NCBI GenBank assembly: GCA_019638115.1
Contig: JAHBUK010000001.1
Location: 762,238 to 826,237 of the forward strand
Direction: 5' to 3'
DNA: 64,000 nt
From: Flavobacteriales bacterium
GTDB taxonomy: Bacteria; Bacteroidota; Bacteroidia; Flavobacteriales_F; PHOS-HE28
In this document: positions 1-9,205 of the stretch, one piece after another
Position numbering within the stretch: position 1 is the first letter of the stretch
Layout: each line of letters opens with the position of its first letter
Position numbers and translations under genes: made by a program
The notes under the pieces: model-generated
The model's database searches: none
What the model was told of the DNA's origin: nothing
Seen by the model: the letters and a program-made list of their open reading frames with translations, nothing else

Positions 1-749
1 TCCGTGAAACCGGTAATAACAAAAGAGTCGTCGGACTCGATCACCGCATCGTGTACCATGCCCTTGGGGCGGATGTAACTCTTCAGCCAAAGGAAATTGC
101 CATCGGCATCCATCCGCGCCACCACCGCCCCAGCCGTGTCCATGTTAATGCCTGCAAGCAGGTCGCCTCCGGGAAGCTCCTTAATGAACTGGAAGCCGCC
201 GCTATTCGGGAACCATTTCGCCCAAACTGGATCTAACGAAGCGGAAACCTTCATAGCGAAGAAGCTTCTCTCATGACCCCAGGCCAGGATACTTCCATCA
301 GCGGCTACACTTAGATCGCCTATCGTGTTCCTGCATACATCATTAAGGACGTAATGCCGCAGGTCCAGGATCGTTCCTTGTTCATCGACCTTAACTACCA
401 TTGGATGTCGAAATGGGATGACCGTAGAACCAGAAATGGAGCAAGAGTCCTTCCTGTAACCTGCGCCTATGAGATACTCATCATTTGAGATTCTCCGGAT
501 TCCTCCGAAACCAGTAAATCCTGTGGATGGATACTCCCAGTAGGACCGTGTATATATTATATCACCATTCATATCCAAATGCGAAATTGCTCTAGTTCTA
601 CCAAGTCCAACCATTATTCTGTTGTCATCAATTGCCGTAAGATTGAACTTGAAGGATGTACCTCCATCGTATATTTTACCGAATGTACTCTGAGCATTAA
701 TAGAGTGTATGAATGATACAAGTGATATAGCAATTGTCATATTTCTCAT
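1..749 (-). CDS. Secreted repeat protein, N-terminal part (runs off left edge)
   Basis: Reading the minus strand from an ATG at 749, the frame stays open to base 1, giving 249 residues without a stop, so the gene continues outside the window. It starts with a short signal peptide (MRNMTIAISLVSF, cleavage likely after INA before QS). The rest is a run of segments such as MVVKVDEQGTILDLRHY and ARMDADGNFLWLKSY, separated by phrases like DGSILAWG and DDSFVITGF. This is the pattern of Bacteroidota surface propeller proteins that resemble delta-60 or bulb-lectin repeats, usually exported by T9SS; the sorting domain would lie beyond the edge. A second in-frame ATG lies three codons downstream. The first ~200 coding bases are clearly AT-richer than the rest of the gene and its neighbours, suggesting acquisition or recombination of the 5' end. 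Biochemical function is unknown. Confidence 0.8.
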   Translation of the reverse strand, partial: MRNMTIAISLVSFIHSINAQSTFGKIYDGGTSFKFNLTAIDDNRIMVGLGRTRAISHLDMNGDIIYTRSYWEYPSTGFTGFGGIRRISNDEYLIGAGYRKDSCSISGSTVIPFRHPMVVKVDEQGTILDLRHYVLNDVCRNTIGDLSVAADGSILAWGHERSFFAMKVSASLDPVWAKWFPNSGGFQFIKELPGGDLLAGINMDTAGAVVARMDADGNFLWLKSYIRPKGMVHDAVIESDDSFVITGFT

Positions 750-952
750 GGCTTAGTGAATGATCAGTTTTTTGGACTTGCTATTCTTTCCACCTTTGAA
801 CGCCCTCACTTGAGCGCAATGTGCATCATAATGAACGACCCGAGCCGCGCGAGTTCATTCCTGCCCATGATCCGCTCTCGATGCATGAAGGTAGCTCTTC
901 CGTTCAGACGTCATGCAGGGAGCGAACGCTGCCCATCCGAGCACATGGCCCC

Positions 953-960
953 TACCTTCG
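953..960 (+). promoter_or_regulatory. Putative -7 promoter element TACCTTCG
   Basis: TACCTTCG ends 25 bases before the chosen start of the PLP enzyme. It fits the Bacteroidota -7 box TAnnTTTG with one change. The same 8-mer occurs upstream of metG and of the T9SS cargo operon on the other strand. No convincing -33 TTG was seen. Confidence 0.45.
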
Positions 961-985
961 CCGTCCCATTCGCACTACCTCCCCC

Positions 986-2125
986 ATGAAATTCGCCACC
1001 AAAGCCATCCACGCCGGTGTGGAGCCGGACCCTACGACCGGCGCCATAATGACGCCCATCTACCAGACCAGCACCTACGTGCAGGCTGCGCCGGGCGACC
1101 ACAAGGGCTACGAGTACAGCCGCACGCACAACCCCACGCGCACGGCCTTGCAAAACGCCTTGGCCGCGTTGGAGAACGGCACGCACGGGCTGTGCTTCAG
1201 CAGTGGCATGGCCAGCATCGATGCCATTGTGAAGCTGTTGAAGCCGGGCGATGAGGTGGTGAGCACCAACGATCTGTACGGTGGCACCTACCGCCTCTTC
1301 ACCAAGATCTTCGAAGGCTTCGGCATCAAGTTCCACTTTGTGGACATGAGCGACCTGAAGAACGTGGAGGCCGCCATGAGCGCCAACACCAAGCTGATCT
1401 GGGCCGAAACGCCCACCAATCCGCTGCTGCGTATCATCGACATCGCGGGACTGAGCGCGATCGCCAAGAAGCACGGCTGCCTGTTGGGCATCGACAACAC
1501 CTTCGCAACGCCCTTCTTGCAAACGCCCATCGACCTGGGTGCCGACATCGTGATGCACAGCGTGACGAAGTACCTGGGCGGCCACAGCGATGTGGTAATG
1601 GGCGCCCTGGTGGTAAAGGATGCAGAACTCGCCGAGCGCCTGGCCTTCATCCAGAACAGTTGCGGCGCCACGCCGGGTCCGCAGGATTGCTTCCTGGTGC
1701 TGCGCGGCTTGAAGACGCTGCACCTTCGCATGCAGCGCCACTGTGAGAACGGCAAGGCCGTGGCCGAGTTCCTGGCGCAGCACCCCAAGGTGGACAAGGT
1801 TTACTGGCCGGGCTTCGCCACGCATGCGAACCACGCCATCGCGGCGCAGCAGATGCGCGGTTTCGGTGGCATGATGAGCTTCACCCTGAAGGGCGACGAC
1901 ATGGCCGATGCCACGCGCGTACTAAGCAGCACCACCCTCTTCGCCCTGGCGGAAAGCCTCGGCGGCGTGGAAAGCCTGTTGGGCCACCCAGCGAGTATGA
2001 CGCACGCCAGCATTCCCCGCGAAGAGCGCTTGAAGAACGGCCTGGCCGACACGCTGATCCGCCTGAGCGTGGGTGTGGAGGATGCGGAGGACCTGATCGA
2101 GGACCTGCGGCAGGCCTTGGGATAA
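986..2125 (+). CDS. Cystathionine gamma-synthase / gamma-lyase family PLP enzyme
   Basis: A 379-residue fold-type-I PLP enzyme of the Cys/Met metabolism family, which normally has 380-400 residues. It starts MKFATKAIHAGVEPDP, the classic N-terminus of cystathionine gamma-synthases and lyases. Visible motifs are the cofactor-phosphate segment around SSGMASIDA, the tyrosine-arginine segment YEYSRTHNPTR, the aspartate in DNTFATP and the Schiff-base lysine K195 in SVTKYLGGHSD. The family makes or breaks cystathionine in methionine/cysteine interconversion in the cytoplasm; sequence alone does not separate MetB-like synthase from MetC/MccB-like lyase. The open frame extends upstream to 821, but family alignment and the promoter-like TACCTTCG just upstream favour the ATG at 986. 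It is a single gene between secreted-protein genes, with no methionine-pathway neighbour. Confidence 0.93.
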   Translation: MKFATKAIHAGVEPDPTTGAIMTPIYQTSTYVQAAPGDHKGYEYSRTHNPTRTALQNALAALENGTHGLCFSSGMASIDAIVKLLKPGDEVVSTNDLYGGTYRLFTKIFEGFGIKFHFVDMSDLKNVEAAMSANTKLIWAETPTNPLLRIIDIAGLSAIAKKHGCLLGIDNTFATPFLQTPIDLGADIVMHSVTKYLGGHSDVVMGALVVKDAELAERLAFIQNSCGATPGPQDCFLVLRGLKTLHLRMQRHCENGKAVAEFLAQHPKVDKVYWPGFATHANHAIAAQQMRGFGGMMSFTLKGDDMADATRVLSSTTLFALAESLGGVESLLGHPASMTHASIPREERLKNGLADTLIRLSVGVEDAEDLIEDLRQALG

Positions 2126-2249
2126 TTGCTTCCGTACCGGACCCGAAGCACCGGCCTTTCGCGCTTCGGGTATCCAATAGCCGCAGCCTGCCTGATCGCT
2201 GGCCGTGGTGTCCTGTGCCTACCTTGCCCATTCGAAAACAAGCTCCTGC

Positions 2250-4331
2250 ATGCGTTCACGCTACGTCCACTCGCTCGTCGCACTTCTGCTCACCACCGGC
2301 ATACATGCCCAACAGAGCGACCCCGGCGAAGGCTTCACCTGCCTGGCCAACCACCCGGAGGAACTGGCACGCCACCTGGCCAACACGCCGGGTGCCTGGG
2401 AAGCAGCGCAGCAGGCCGAGGCCGATCTGGATGCGCACACGGCCAGCTTCGTGGACCAACGCGGAGGAGGATCCACCTACGTGATACCCGTGGTGTTCCA
2501 CATCATCCACATGAACGGTTCGGAGAACATCAGTGACGCACAGATCTACGATGCGGTGCGGATCCTGAACGAGGACTTCAACCGCCTGAGCCCCGACTGG
2601 CAGAACGTGCGGCCGGAATTCCTGCCGATCGTGGCCAATGTGGGCATCGAGTTCCGCCTGGCGAAACGCGACCCGCAAGGCAATTGCACCAACGGGATCA
2701 CCCGCACCTTGAACCCGCTCACGTACAGCGGTGATTTCGACATGACGCAGCTGATCCAGTGGCCGCGCAACCGTTACATGAACGTGTGGGTGGGAGCTTC
2801 CGCCAACGGTGCGGCAGGCTACACCTATTACCCCATGTGGTTGAACAGCTGGCCCGAAGCGGACGGCATCGTGGTGCAGCACACCTACCTCGGCAGCATC
2901 GGCACCGGCCACCCCTCGCGGTCGCGCGTGCTCACCCACGAGGTGGGGCACTGGATCAACCTGCCCCACTGCTGGGGCAACAGCAACGAACCCGGCCTGG
3001 AGAGCAACTGCAACATGGATGACGGCGTGGCTGATACGCCACTTACCAAGGGCTGGACCAGCTGCTGGCTGGGTGCCAACTCCTGCGGATCGCCGCTGGA
3101 CAACGTGGAGAACTTCATGGAGTACGCCTACTGCTCGCGCATGTTCACCGAGGGGCAGGGCACGCGCATGCTGGCATCGCTCACCTCCAATATCGCGCAG
3201 CGCAACCAGCTGTGGCAGCCTTCAACCCTACAGCAGACCGGGGTGGAGGAAGAACCGATCCTGTGCGCCGCGCAATTCGGCTGGTCGCGCTCGGAGCTCT
3301 GCGATGGCATGAGCGTGCAGTTCACCGACCAGAGCTACCACGGGGTTACCCAACGCCTGTGGACCTTCCCCGGGGGCACACCAGCCACCAGCACCGATGC
3401 CAACCCCTTGGTGACCTACACCACGCCCGGCACCTATCCCGTGAGCTTGGAGGTGAGCGATGGAACGAGCATACTTACCAATTCGACCTCCGAATTGATC
3501 ACCGTGTGGAACGACCCCGGCGCAGGTTTCCCATGGAGCGAAGGCTTCGAGGCCCTCACCACGATCCCCGGCCCTTCTTGGGTGCTGAGCAATCCGGATG
3601 GCGACAACACCTTCGCGATCACCAACGCGGCATCCTTCAGTGGTGGTCGCAGCCTGCGTTTGGAGAACAACAGCAGCATGGTGGGGCGTGTGGACGAACT
3701 GCGTTCCGGCACCTTCGACATGAGCGCCGCAAGCAATGTGGTGGTGACCTTCCGCTACGCCTTTGCCCAACGCAACAGCAACAACGACGACCGCCTGCGC
3801 ATGTACGTGAGCAACAACTGCGGCGCCACCTGGAGCCTGCGCAAACAACTGCGCGGCACTACCGACCTGAACACCGCCGGTATCGTAAGCGGCAGCTTCG
3901 TGCCCAGCGGACCTGAGCAATGGGCGATCACTTCGGTGAACAACATCAGCGCGCTGTACCACACCAGCAACTTCCGGATCAAGTTCGAGTTCGAGAGCGC
4001 GGGTGGCAACAATGTGTACATCGACGACATCAACATCAACGGCCAACCGGTGAGCGTGGATGAGTTGCTGGGCGGGAACAACTCCTTGGCAGTGGTGCCC
4101 AACCCGGCCACGGACGCGGCGCAGGCCATCTTCCAGTTGGAGCAGGCCCACAACGTGCGCCTAGAGCTGCTGGATGTGTTGGGGCGCTCGGTGGCGGTGT
4201 TCCACGATGGGCAGCGTGCCGCGGGTATCCACCGCGTGGACATTCCGGTGGAGGGCTTGCGCAGCGGAGTCTATCTGGTGCGGATGCAGTACGGCGTGAA
4301 CACGCAGGTGCAGCGTTTCGTGGTGGAGTAA
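2250..4331 (+). CDS. M43-family zinc metalloprotease with PKD and T9SS sorting domains (copy 1)
   Basis: A 693-residue secreted protease. The start at 2250 was chosen because it gives a clean signal peptide (cleavage near HAQ/QS); an upstream ATG at 2205 would add 15 poorly fitting residues. Order: signal peptide 1-20; pro-region with a lone Cys31; M43/pappalysin-type catalytic domain from about 75 to 330 with the metzincin zinc motif HEVGHWINLPH at 230-240 and a Met-turn-like NFMEYAYCSRMFT; a PKD domain (LWTFPGG, TYTTPGTYPVSLEVSDG); a jelly-roll-like module ending FEFESAGGNNVYIDDININ; and a type-A T9SS sorting domain (VVPNPATDAAQ ... FVVE). The single pro-region Cys could act as a cysteine switch as described for ulilysin; this is inference. 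It is the first of three tandem paralogues with the same architecture. Probably a nutrient-scavenging or surface-processing protease. Confidence 0.93.
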   Translation: MRSRYVHSLVALLLTTGIHAQQSDPGEGFTCLANHPEELARHLANTPGAWEAAQQAEADLDAHTASFVDQRGGGSTYVIPVVFHIIHMNGSENISDAQIYDAVRILNEDFNRLSPDWQNVRPEFLPIVANVGIEFRLAKRDPQGNCTNGITRTLNPLTYSGDFDMTQLIQWPRNRYMNVWVGASANGAAGYTYYPMWLNSWPEADGIVVQHTYLGSIGTGHPSRSRVLTHEVGHWINLPHCWGNSNEPGLESNCNMDDGVADTPLTKGWTSCWLGANSCGSPLDNVENFMEYAYCSRMFTEGQGTRMLASLTSNIAQRNQLWQPSTLQQTGVEEEPILCAAQFGWSRSELCDGMSVQFTDQSYHGVTQRLWTFPGGTPATSTDANPLVTYTTPGTYPVSLEVSDGTSILTNSTSELITVWNDPGAGFPWSEGFEALTTIPGPSWVLSNPDGDNTFAITNAASFSGGRSLRLENNSSMVGRVDELRSGTFDMSAASNVVVTFRYAFAQRNSNNDDRLRMYVSNNCGATWSLRKQLRGTTDLNTAGIVSGSFVPSGPEQWAITSVNNISALYHTSNFRIKFEFESAGGNNVYIDDININGQPVSVDELLGGNNSLAVVPNPATDAAQAIFQLEQAHNVRLELLDVLGRSVAVFHDGQRAAGIHRVDIPVEGLRSGVYLVRMQYGVNTQVQRFVVE

Positions 4332-4404
4332 CAAGCTGCTTGGCGCCTTGCGTGGGATCGTGTAGTTTGGGGCTCCTTATCCGGGACCACTACCTGCCGA
4401 ACCC

Positions 4405-6483
4405 ATGAGAACAAGCATTACGCTCGCCGCCTCGCTCCTAACTGTCGCCTACCTAAACGCCCAGCAGAACGCGCCGTTCCACTGCGGGACCGGTGATGCG
4501 CAGCGCCTTGCCGAACTGACCGGCAACGACCCCGCCCTGCTCGCTGCCATAGCTGAGGCCGATGCGGAGCTGGATGCCTTCACGGCCGAATTCGGCGAAC
4601 AGAGCGCCGGAGCACGCAGCACCTACGTGATCCCCGTGGTGTTCCACATCATCCACAACAACGGCCCGGAGAACATCAGCGATGCCCAGGTGCTGGATGC
4701 CGTGCGCATCCTGAACGAGGACTTCAACAAGCAGAATGCGGACTGGCCCAATGTGAAACCCGAGTTCCTGGGGCTGGTGGCGGACTGCGACATCGAGTTC
4801 CGCCTGGCGCGCAAGGACCCGCAGGGCAACTGCACCAACGGCATCACGCGCACGGTGAGCACCCTCACCTACCAAGGCGACCAGGCCATGAAGAACCTGA
4901 TCCAATGGCCGCGCAACCGCTACATGAACGTGTGGATCTCCGCTTCCGCCGGGGGCGCTGGTGTTGCGGGATATACCCAGGTACCCGCCACAGCACAATT
5001 CCTGGCCGCCGCCGATGGCATCGTGGTGCGTCACAATTACTTGGGCAGCATCGGCACCGGCAGTACATCCGGATCGCGCACCCTCACCCACGAGGTGGGC
5101 CACTGGATCAACCTGCAGCACCCCTGGGGGCCTTCCAACGAGCCCGGCTTGGCCAGCAACTGCAATACTGACGATGGGGTGAGCGACACGCCGAACACCA
5201 TCGGCTGGACCACTTGCAACTTGAACGGTGTGAGCTGCGGAAGCTTGGACAACGTGGAGAACTTCATGGACTATTCGTTCTGCTCGAAGATGTTCACCAA
5301 CGGCCAAGCCTCGCGTATGGTGGCCGCCCTGAACAGTTCCACGGCCCAGCGCAACCAGCTTTGGCAGCCCGCCAACCTCACCTTCACCGGTGTTGAAGGG
5401 CCACCATTGTTGTGCGCGGCCCTGTTCACCAGCAACTCCACCACCATCTGCGCGGGCGGTACGGTGAACTTCTCGGACATCAGCTACCACGGGGTGCAGT
5501 CCCGCACCTGGAGTTTCCCCGGCGGCAACCCATCCACCAGTACCTCACCGAACCCCACCGTGACCTACAGCACACCGGGCACTTATGAAGTGAGCCTTAC
5601 CGTAAGCGATGGCACCTCCTCCCTGAACAACACGGCCAACAGCTACATCACCGTGCTCCCCAACCCCGGCGGTACCGTGCCGGCGGTGGAAGGTTTCGAG
5701 GCCTACACCTCGTTCACCGGCACGCCATGGACCGTTTCCAACCTGAACAACAACAACACTTGGAGCGTGACGGATGTGGCGGCCTACAGCGGCAGCAAGA
5801 GCGCCCGGATATTGAACACCGCCGCCATGGACGGGCAGTTCGACGACCTCTACAGCACGAGTTTCGACATGAGCGGTGCCACCGCCGTGACCATTTCCTT
5901 CCGCTATGCCTATGCCCGTCGCAACAGCAGCAGTGATGACCGCCTGCGCCTCTACGTGAGCAACAACTGTGGCGCCACTTGGAGCATGCGCCGCCAATTA
6001 CGCGGCGCCACCGACCTGAACACCGGTGGCATCACCACCGGCAACTTCGTGCCCAGCGGCCCCGAGCAATGGGGCCAGGCCACGGTGAACAACATCAGCA
6101 ACACCTTCCACACCAGTGATTTCCGGATCCGTTTCGAGTTCGAGAGCAACGGCGGCAACAACGTGTACATAGATGACATCAACATTAACGGCATGCCGGT
6201 GAGCGTGGGCGAACTGCTGCCCGGCCAAGGCGATGCCCTGATGGTGTTGCCGAACCCTGCAATTGACCGTGCAGATGCCCTGTTCAATGTGCGCACCAGC
6301 GGACCGGGCACCTTGGAACTGCTGGATGTATTGGGCCGAAGTGTGCAGGTGCTGCACAACGGCCAGCTCAGCGCGGGCGACCACCGGATCGGTATTCCTC
6401 TGCAAGGCCTGGGCTCCGGCCTCTACTTCGTGCGCCTGCAACAAGGTAGCCAGGTGCGCGTGGTCCGCTTGACCGTGAAGTAA
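4405..6483 (+). CDS. M43-family zinc metalloprotease with PKD and T9SS sorting domains (copy 2)
   Basis: A 692-residue tandem paralogue beginning 73 bases after copy 1 ends. The signal peptide MRTSITLAASLLTVAYLNA is followed by a pro-region with one Cys (C27). The catalytic domain carries HEVGHWINLQH starting at H229 and the Met-turn segment ENFMDYSFCSKMFTNGQ. A PKD domain (TWSFPGGNPSTSTS), the module ending FESNGGNNVYIDDININ and a T9SS type-A sorting domain (VLPNPAIDRADA ... VVRLTVK) follow. A promoter-like TAGTTTGG sits at about 4373-4380 and may give this copy its own transcript. Divergence from copy 1 is scattered along the length, and the linker between the catalytic and PKD domains differs in composition. 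Substrate is unknown. Confidence 0.93.
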   Translation: MRTSITLAASLLTVAYLNAQQNAPFHCGTGDAQRLAELTGNDPALLAAIAEADAELDAFTAEFGEQSAGARSTYVIPVVFHIIHNNGPENISDAQVLDAVRILNEDFNKQNADWPNVKPEFLGLVADCDIEFRLARKDPQGNCTNGITRTVSTLTYQGDQAMKNLIQWPRNRYMNVWISASAGGAGVAGYTQVPATAQFLAAADGIVVRHNYLGSIGTGSTSGSRTLTHEVGHWINLQHPWGPSNEPGLASNCNTDDGVSDTPNTIGWTTCNLNGVSCGSLDNVENFMDYSFCSKMFTNGQASRMVAALNSSTAQRNQLWQPANLTFTGVEGPPLLCAALFTSNSTTICAGGTVNFSDISYHGVQSRTWSFPGGNPSTSTSPNPTVTYSTPGTYEVSLTVSDGTSSLNNTANSYITVLPNPGGTVPAVEGFEAYTSFTGTPWTVSNLNNNNTWSVTDVAAYSGSKSARILNTAAMDGQFDDLYSTSFDMSGATAVTISFRYAYARRNSSSDDRLRLYVSNNCGATWSMRRQLRGATDLNTGGITTGNFVPSGPEQWGQATVNNISNTFHTSDFRIRFEFESNGGNNVYIDDININGMPVSVGELLPGQGDALMVLPNPAIDRADALFNVRTSGPGTLELLDVLGRSVQVLHNGQLSAGDHRIGIPLQGLGSGLYFVRLQQGSQVRVVRLTVK

Positions 6484-6744
6484 TAGCGGTCACAGTGTCA
6501 CGGCTAAGTAAGCACAGTGCCACCGAGCACTGAACGAGCCGAAACACGCGCTCATCGGGGAAATAAGGCAACTGGCCGAAGTGCAGTGGTCTCCTTTTGT
6601 GCGTCACAAGGTGTGATCGGCCGCTTAGGATAGCAAGTAGTGCGTGGCGAACGGTCCCTTCAGTGACCGATCGTTCGGGCTCTAAAGGGTAACCTTGGGA
6701 TCCGCAAACCATCCATACGGAACCAGGAAGCACTACCGAAGACC

Positions 6745-8826
6745 ATGAAGAGACCGTTCAGCTTGGGCCTGTTTGCCCTCCTCCTTGCCACCGATATTTC
6801 CGCCCAAAGCCAACAGGACGGTTTGTTGCCCTGCCGCAACAACGACCTGGAGATGGTGGCGCCCTTGCATACGTTCTCCGCCGAACAACTGGCCGCCATG
6901 GCAGCCGACGATGCCGCGCTGGAGCAGTTCACGGCCGAGTTCGAGGAGGCTTTTGCACCGGGCCAACGTTCCGGCATCATCATTCCGGTGGTCTTCCACA
7001 TCATCCACAACAACGGACCGGAGAACATCAGCGATGCCCAGATCGAGGATGCCATGCGTGTTCTGAACTTGGACTTCAACAAGCAGAACGCCGATTGGCA
7101 AAACGTGCGACCGGAATTCCTCGATATCGTTGGCGACGTTGGTGTGGAGTTCCGCCTGGCCAAGAAGGACCCACAGGGCAACTGCACGCGCGGTATCACG
7201 CGCACCCAGAGCGCGCTCACCAACGATGGCACGCAGACCATGAAGAACCTGATCCAGTGGCCTCGGAACCGCTACCTGAACGTGTGGGTGGCCGCTTCCG
7301 CGAACGGTGCCGCCGGATACACGTACCGACCCGGTGCGGTCAACAATCAACCCACCTGGGACGGCATCGTGCTGTTGCACACCTACACGGGCAGCATTGG
7401 CACCAGCAGCCCCGGCCGCAGCCGCACGCTCACCCACGAGGTGGGGCACTGGATCAATCTGGCCCACACGTGGGGCAATACGAACGAGCCCGCGATCGCC
7501 TCAAACTGCAACGATGACGATGGCGTGACCGACACCCCCAACAGCATCGGCTGGACCGTGTGCAACCTGAGCGGCGTGAGCTGCGGTAGCTTGGACAACG
7601 TGGAGAACTACATGGACTACTCCTACTGCTCCAAGATGTTCACCAACGGGCAGGCCACGCGCATGTTGGCCGCACTGAACAGCGGCACTTCGCAGCGCAA
7701 TCAGTTGTGGTCGGCCAGCAACCTCACCTTCACCGGTGTGGAACTGGAGAACCAACTCTGCGCTGCCCAGTTCGAGAGCAGTACACGCTCCACCTGCCAG
7801 GGCAGCAGCGTGACCTTCACCGACCTGAGCTACCACGATGTGACCGAGCGCACTTGGAGCTTCCCCGGCGCTGAGCCCTCCACCAGCACCGAAGCCAATC
7901 CCACCGTGGTGTACACCGAGACCGGCGTGTTCCCGGTGACCTTGACGGTGAGCAACGGTGGCACCACGCTCACCAGCAGTCAGACGAACTACATCAACGT
8001 GCAATCCAACCCCGGTGCTCCAACACCTCTTGAGGAAGGCTTTGAGAACATCTCCAGCTTGACGAGTTCACCCTGGGCCGTGGTGAACCCGGACAACAAC
8101 AACACCTTCACGCTCACCACGGCAGCGGCCTTCAGCGGCTCCAACAGTGTGCGCATCCTGAACACCGCGAACATGAGCGGCCAGAAGGACGACCTGATCT
8201 CCGAGACCTATGACCTGAGCAGCGCGAACGAGGCGATCATCACCTACCGTTACGCCTACGCACAGCGCAACACCTCCAACGATGACCGCCTGCGGGTCTA
8301 TGTGAGCAACAACTGCGGGAATACCTGGAGCATGCGGCAGCAGTTGCGTGGCATCAATAGCCTCAACACGGGTGGCACCGTTACCGGCAGCTTCGTGCCC
8401 ACGGCCGAGCAATGGGGCTTCTCCACGGTGAACAACATCAGCCCCAGCTTCCTCACAAGCAACTTCCGCGTGCGTTTCGAGTTCGAGAGCGCCGGTGGCA
8501 ACAACGTGTACATCGATGACATCAACATCAACGGTGCACCGGTGAGCGTTGGCGAGCAACTGCTCGGAAGCGGCGACGCCCTGGTGGTGGTGCCCAACCC
8601 GGCCACGGATGCCGCGCAGGCCGTGTTCAACCTGGCCGAAGCCGGCCAGGTGCGCATGGAGCTGGTGGATGTGCTGGGCCGCAGCATCGCAGTGTTGGAC
8701 AATGGCCAACGTGCAGCAGGAACGCACCGTATCGACCTGCCCATCGGCGGACTCCAGAGCGGCCTCTACTTCGTGCGCATGCAACAGGGCACAAAGACCC
8801 AAGTGGTGCGCTTCGTGGTGAAGTGA
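6745..8826 (+). CDS. M43-family zinc metalloprotease with PKD and T9SS sorting domains (copy 3)
   Basis: The third tandem paralogue, 693 residues, 261 bases after copy 2. It starts MKRPFSLGLFALLLATDISA, with a lone pro-region Cys at C30. The zinc motif HEVGHWINLAH begins at H231; the Met-turn region is ENYMDYSYCSKMFTNGQ. PKD, the module ending VYIDDININGAP and the sorting domain (VVPNPATDAAQAVF ... VRFVVK) are all intact. A TAACCTTG box at 6690-6697 may be its -7 element. A strong intrinsic terminator follows at 8844-8875, so the protease array ends here. No catalytic residue is lost in any of the three copies, which argues for maintained function. The 261-base gap before it holds no recognisable gene. 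Confidence 0.93.
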   Translation: MKRPFSLGLFALLLATDISAQSQQDGLLPCRNNDLEMVAPLHTFSAEQLAAMAADDAALEQFTAEFEEAFAPGQRSGIIIPVVFHIIHNNGPENISDAQIEDAMRVLNLDFNKQNADWQNVRPEFLDIVGDVGVEFRLAKKDPQGNCTRGITRTQSALTNDGTQTMKNLIQWPRNRYLNVWVAASANGAAGYTYRPGAVNNQPTWDGIVLLHTYTGSIGTSSPGRSRTLTHEVGHWINLAHTWGNTNEPAIASNCNDDDGVTDTPNSIGWTVCNLSGVSCGSLDNVENYMDYSYCSKMFTNGQATRMLAALNSGTSQRNQLWSASNLTFTGVELENQLCAAQFESSTRSTCQGSSVTFTDLSYHDVTERTWSFPGAEPSTSTEANPTVVYTETGVFPVTLTVSNGGTTLTSSQTNYINVQSNPGAPTPLEEGFENISSLTSSPWAVVNPDNNNTFTLTTAAAFSGSNSVRILNTANMSGQKDDLISETYDLSSANEAIITYRYAYAQRNTSNDDRLRVYVSNNCGNTWSMRQQLRGINSLNTGGTVTGSFVPTAEQWGFSTVNNISPSFLTSNFRVRFEFESAGGNNVYIDDININGAPVSVGEQLLGSGDALVVVPNPATDAAQAVFNLAEAGQVRMELVDVLGRSIAVLDNGQRAAGTHRIDLPIGGLQSGLYFVRMQQGTKTQVVRFVVK

Positions 8827-8843
8827 CATAGGGAACACACTGC

Positions 8844-8875
8844 AAAAAGCCCCGCCGGCACTGGCGGGGCTTTTT
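8844..8875 (+). terminator. Intrinsic terminator after the M43 array
   Basis: A perfect 13-bp stem (AAAAAGCCCCGCC, 8844-8856, with its complement at 8863-8875), six-base loop and trailing T run, 18 bases after the copy 3 stop. Confidence 0.92.
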
Positions 8876-8952
8876 GTTTGTCAAGGATGCTCGCCCTCAG
8901 GCCAAGCCCGGGCCAGTGATGCCAGCGCACCCGGTTTGTCACTCCGAGCTTG

Positions 8953-8970
8953 GTCCGATGCATATCGGAC
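8953..8970. other. Small hairpin in pseudo-tRNA-like debris
   Basis: GTCCGAT and ATCGGAC form a perfect 7-bp stem around a 4-base loop. On the minus strand it directly follows a T-arm-like piece (CAGG, loop TGCGACT, CCTG), so 8950-9000 may be the degraded 3' end of another tRNA gene. No promoter or ORF is supported here. Confidence 0.4.
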
Positions 8971-9001
8971 AGGAGTCGCACCTGCACTTGGACTAGTACA
9001 C

Positions 9002-9199
9002 TGCTCAGTTGGCCGACCAGGGCTTCCCTCGCAAATCCTCGGGACAGGCGTCTCGACCGTAACGGTGTTACATGCAAAAGCCCCGCTTGGGGCGGGGCTT
9101 TGCTCAGTTGGCCGACCAGGGCTTCCCTCGGAGAGCCTCGGGACAGGCTTCTCGCCCGTAACGGTGTTACATGCAAAAGCCCCGCTTGGGGCGGGGCTT
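9002..9199 (-). repeat. Two tandem 99-bp units of tRNA-Gln 3'-end plus terminator
   Basis: Bases 9002-9100 and 9101-9199 are two near-identical units differing at a few positions. On the minus strand each unit ends in CCCTGGTCGGCCAACTGAG, which copies the T-arm 3' strand and acceptor 3' strand of the intact neighbouring tRNA-Gln, and each contains the palindrome GTAACGGTGTTAC (9059-9071 and 9158-9170) and a GC-rich terminator. The 5' two thirds of the tRNA are replaced by unrelated sequence, so no functional tRNA is encoded. This is the main content of the gene-free stretch 8876-9205. Possible origins: decayed tandem tRNA genes or scars of integration at the tRNA 3' end. Confidence 0.8.
9076..9101 (-). 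terminator. Terminator hairpin, distal repeat unit
   Basis: AAAGCCCCGC paired with GCGGGGCTTT around TTGGG. It is the repeated copy of the tRNA-Gln terminator in the distal 99-bp unit. Confidence 0.7.
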
Positions 9200-9201
9200 T
9201 T
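9175..9201 (-). terminator. Intrinsic terminator of tRNA-Gln
   Basis: An 11-bp stem (9175-9185 with 9191-9201, loop TTGGG) with flanking A/T runs, starting four bases past the tRNA-Gln 3' end on the minus strand. Confidence 0.85.
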
Positions 9202-9205
9202 TCAG

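Noticed and set aside
911-1834. A 307-codon minus-strand frame across the PLP enzyme
   Set aside because: It fully overlaps a strongly recognised enzyme on the other strand and has no recognisable motif; a GC-rich shadow frame.
6368-6733. A minus-strand gene filling the gap before the third M43 copy
   Set aside because: The frame overlaps the sorting domain of copy 2 and its translation has no recognisable features.
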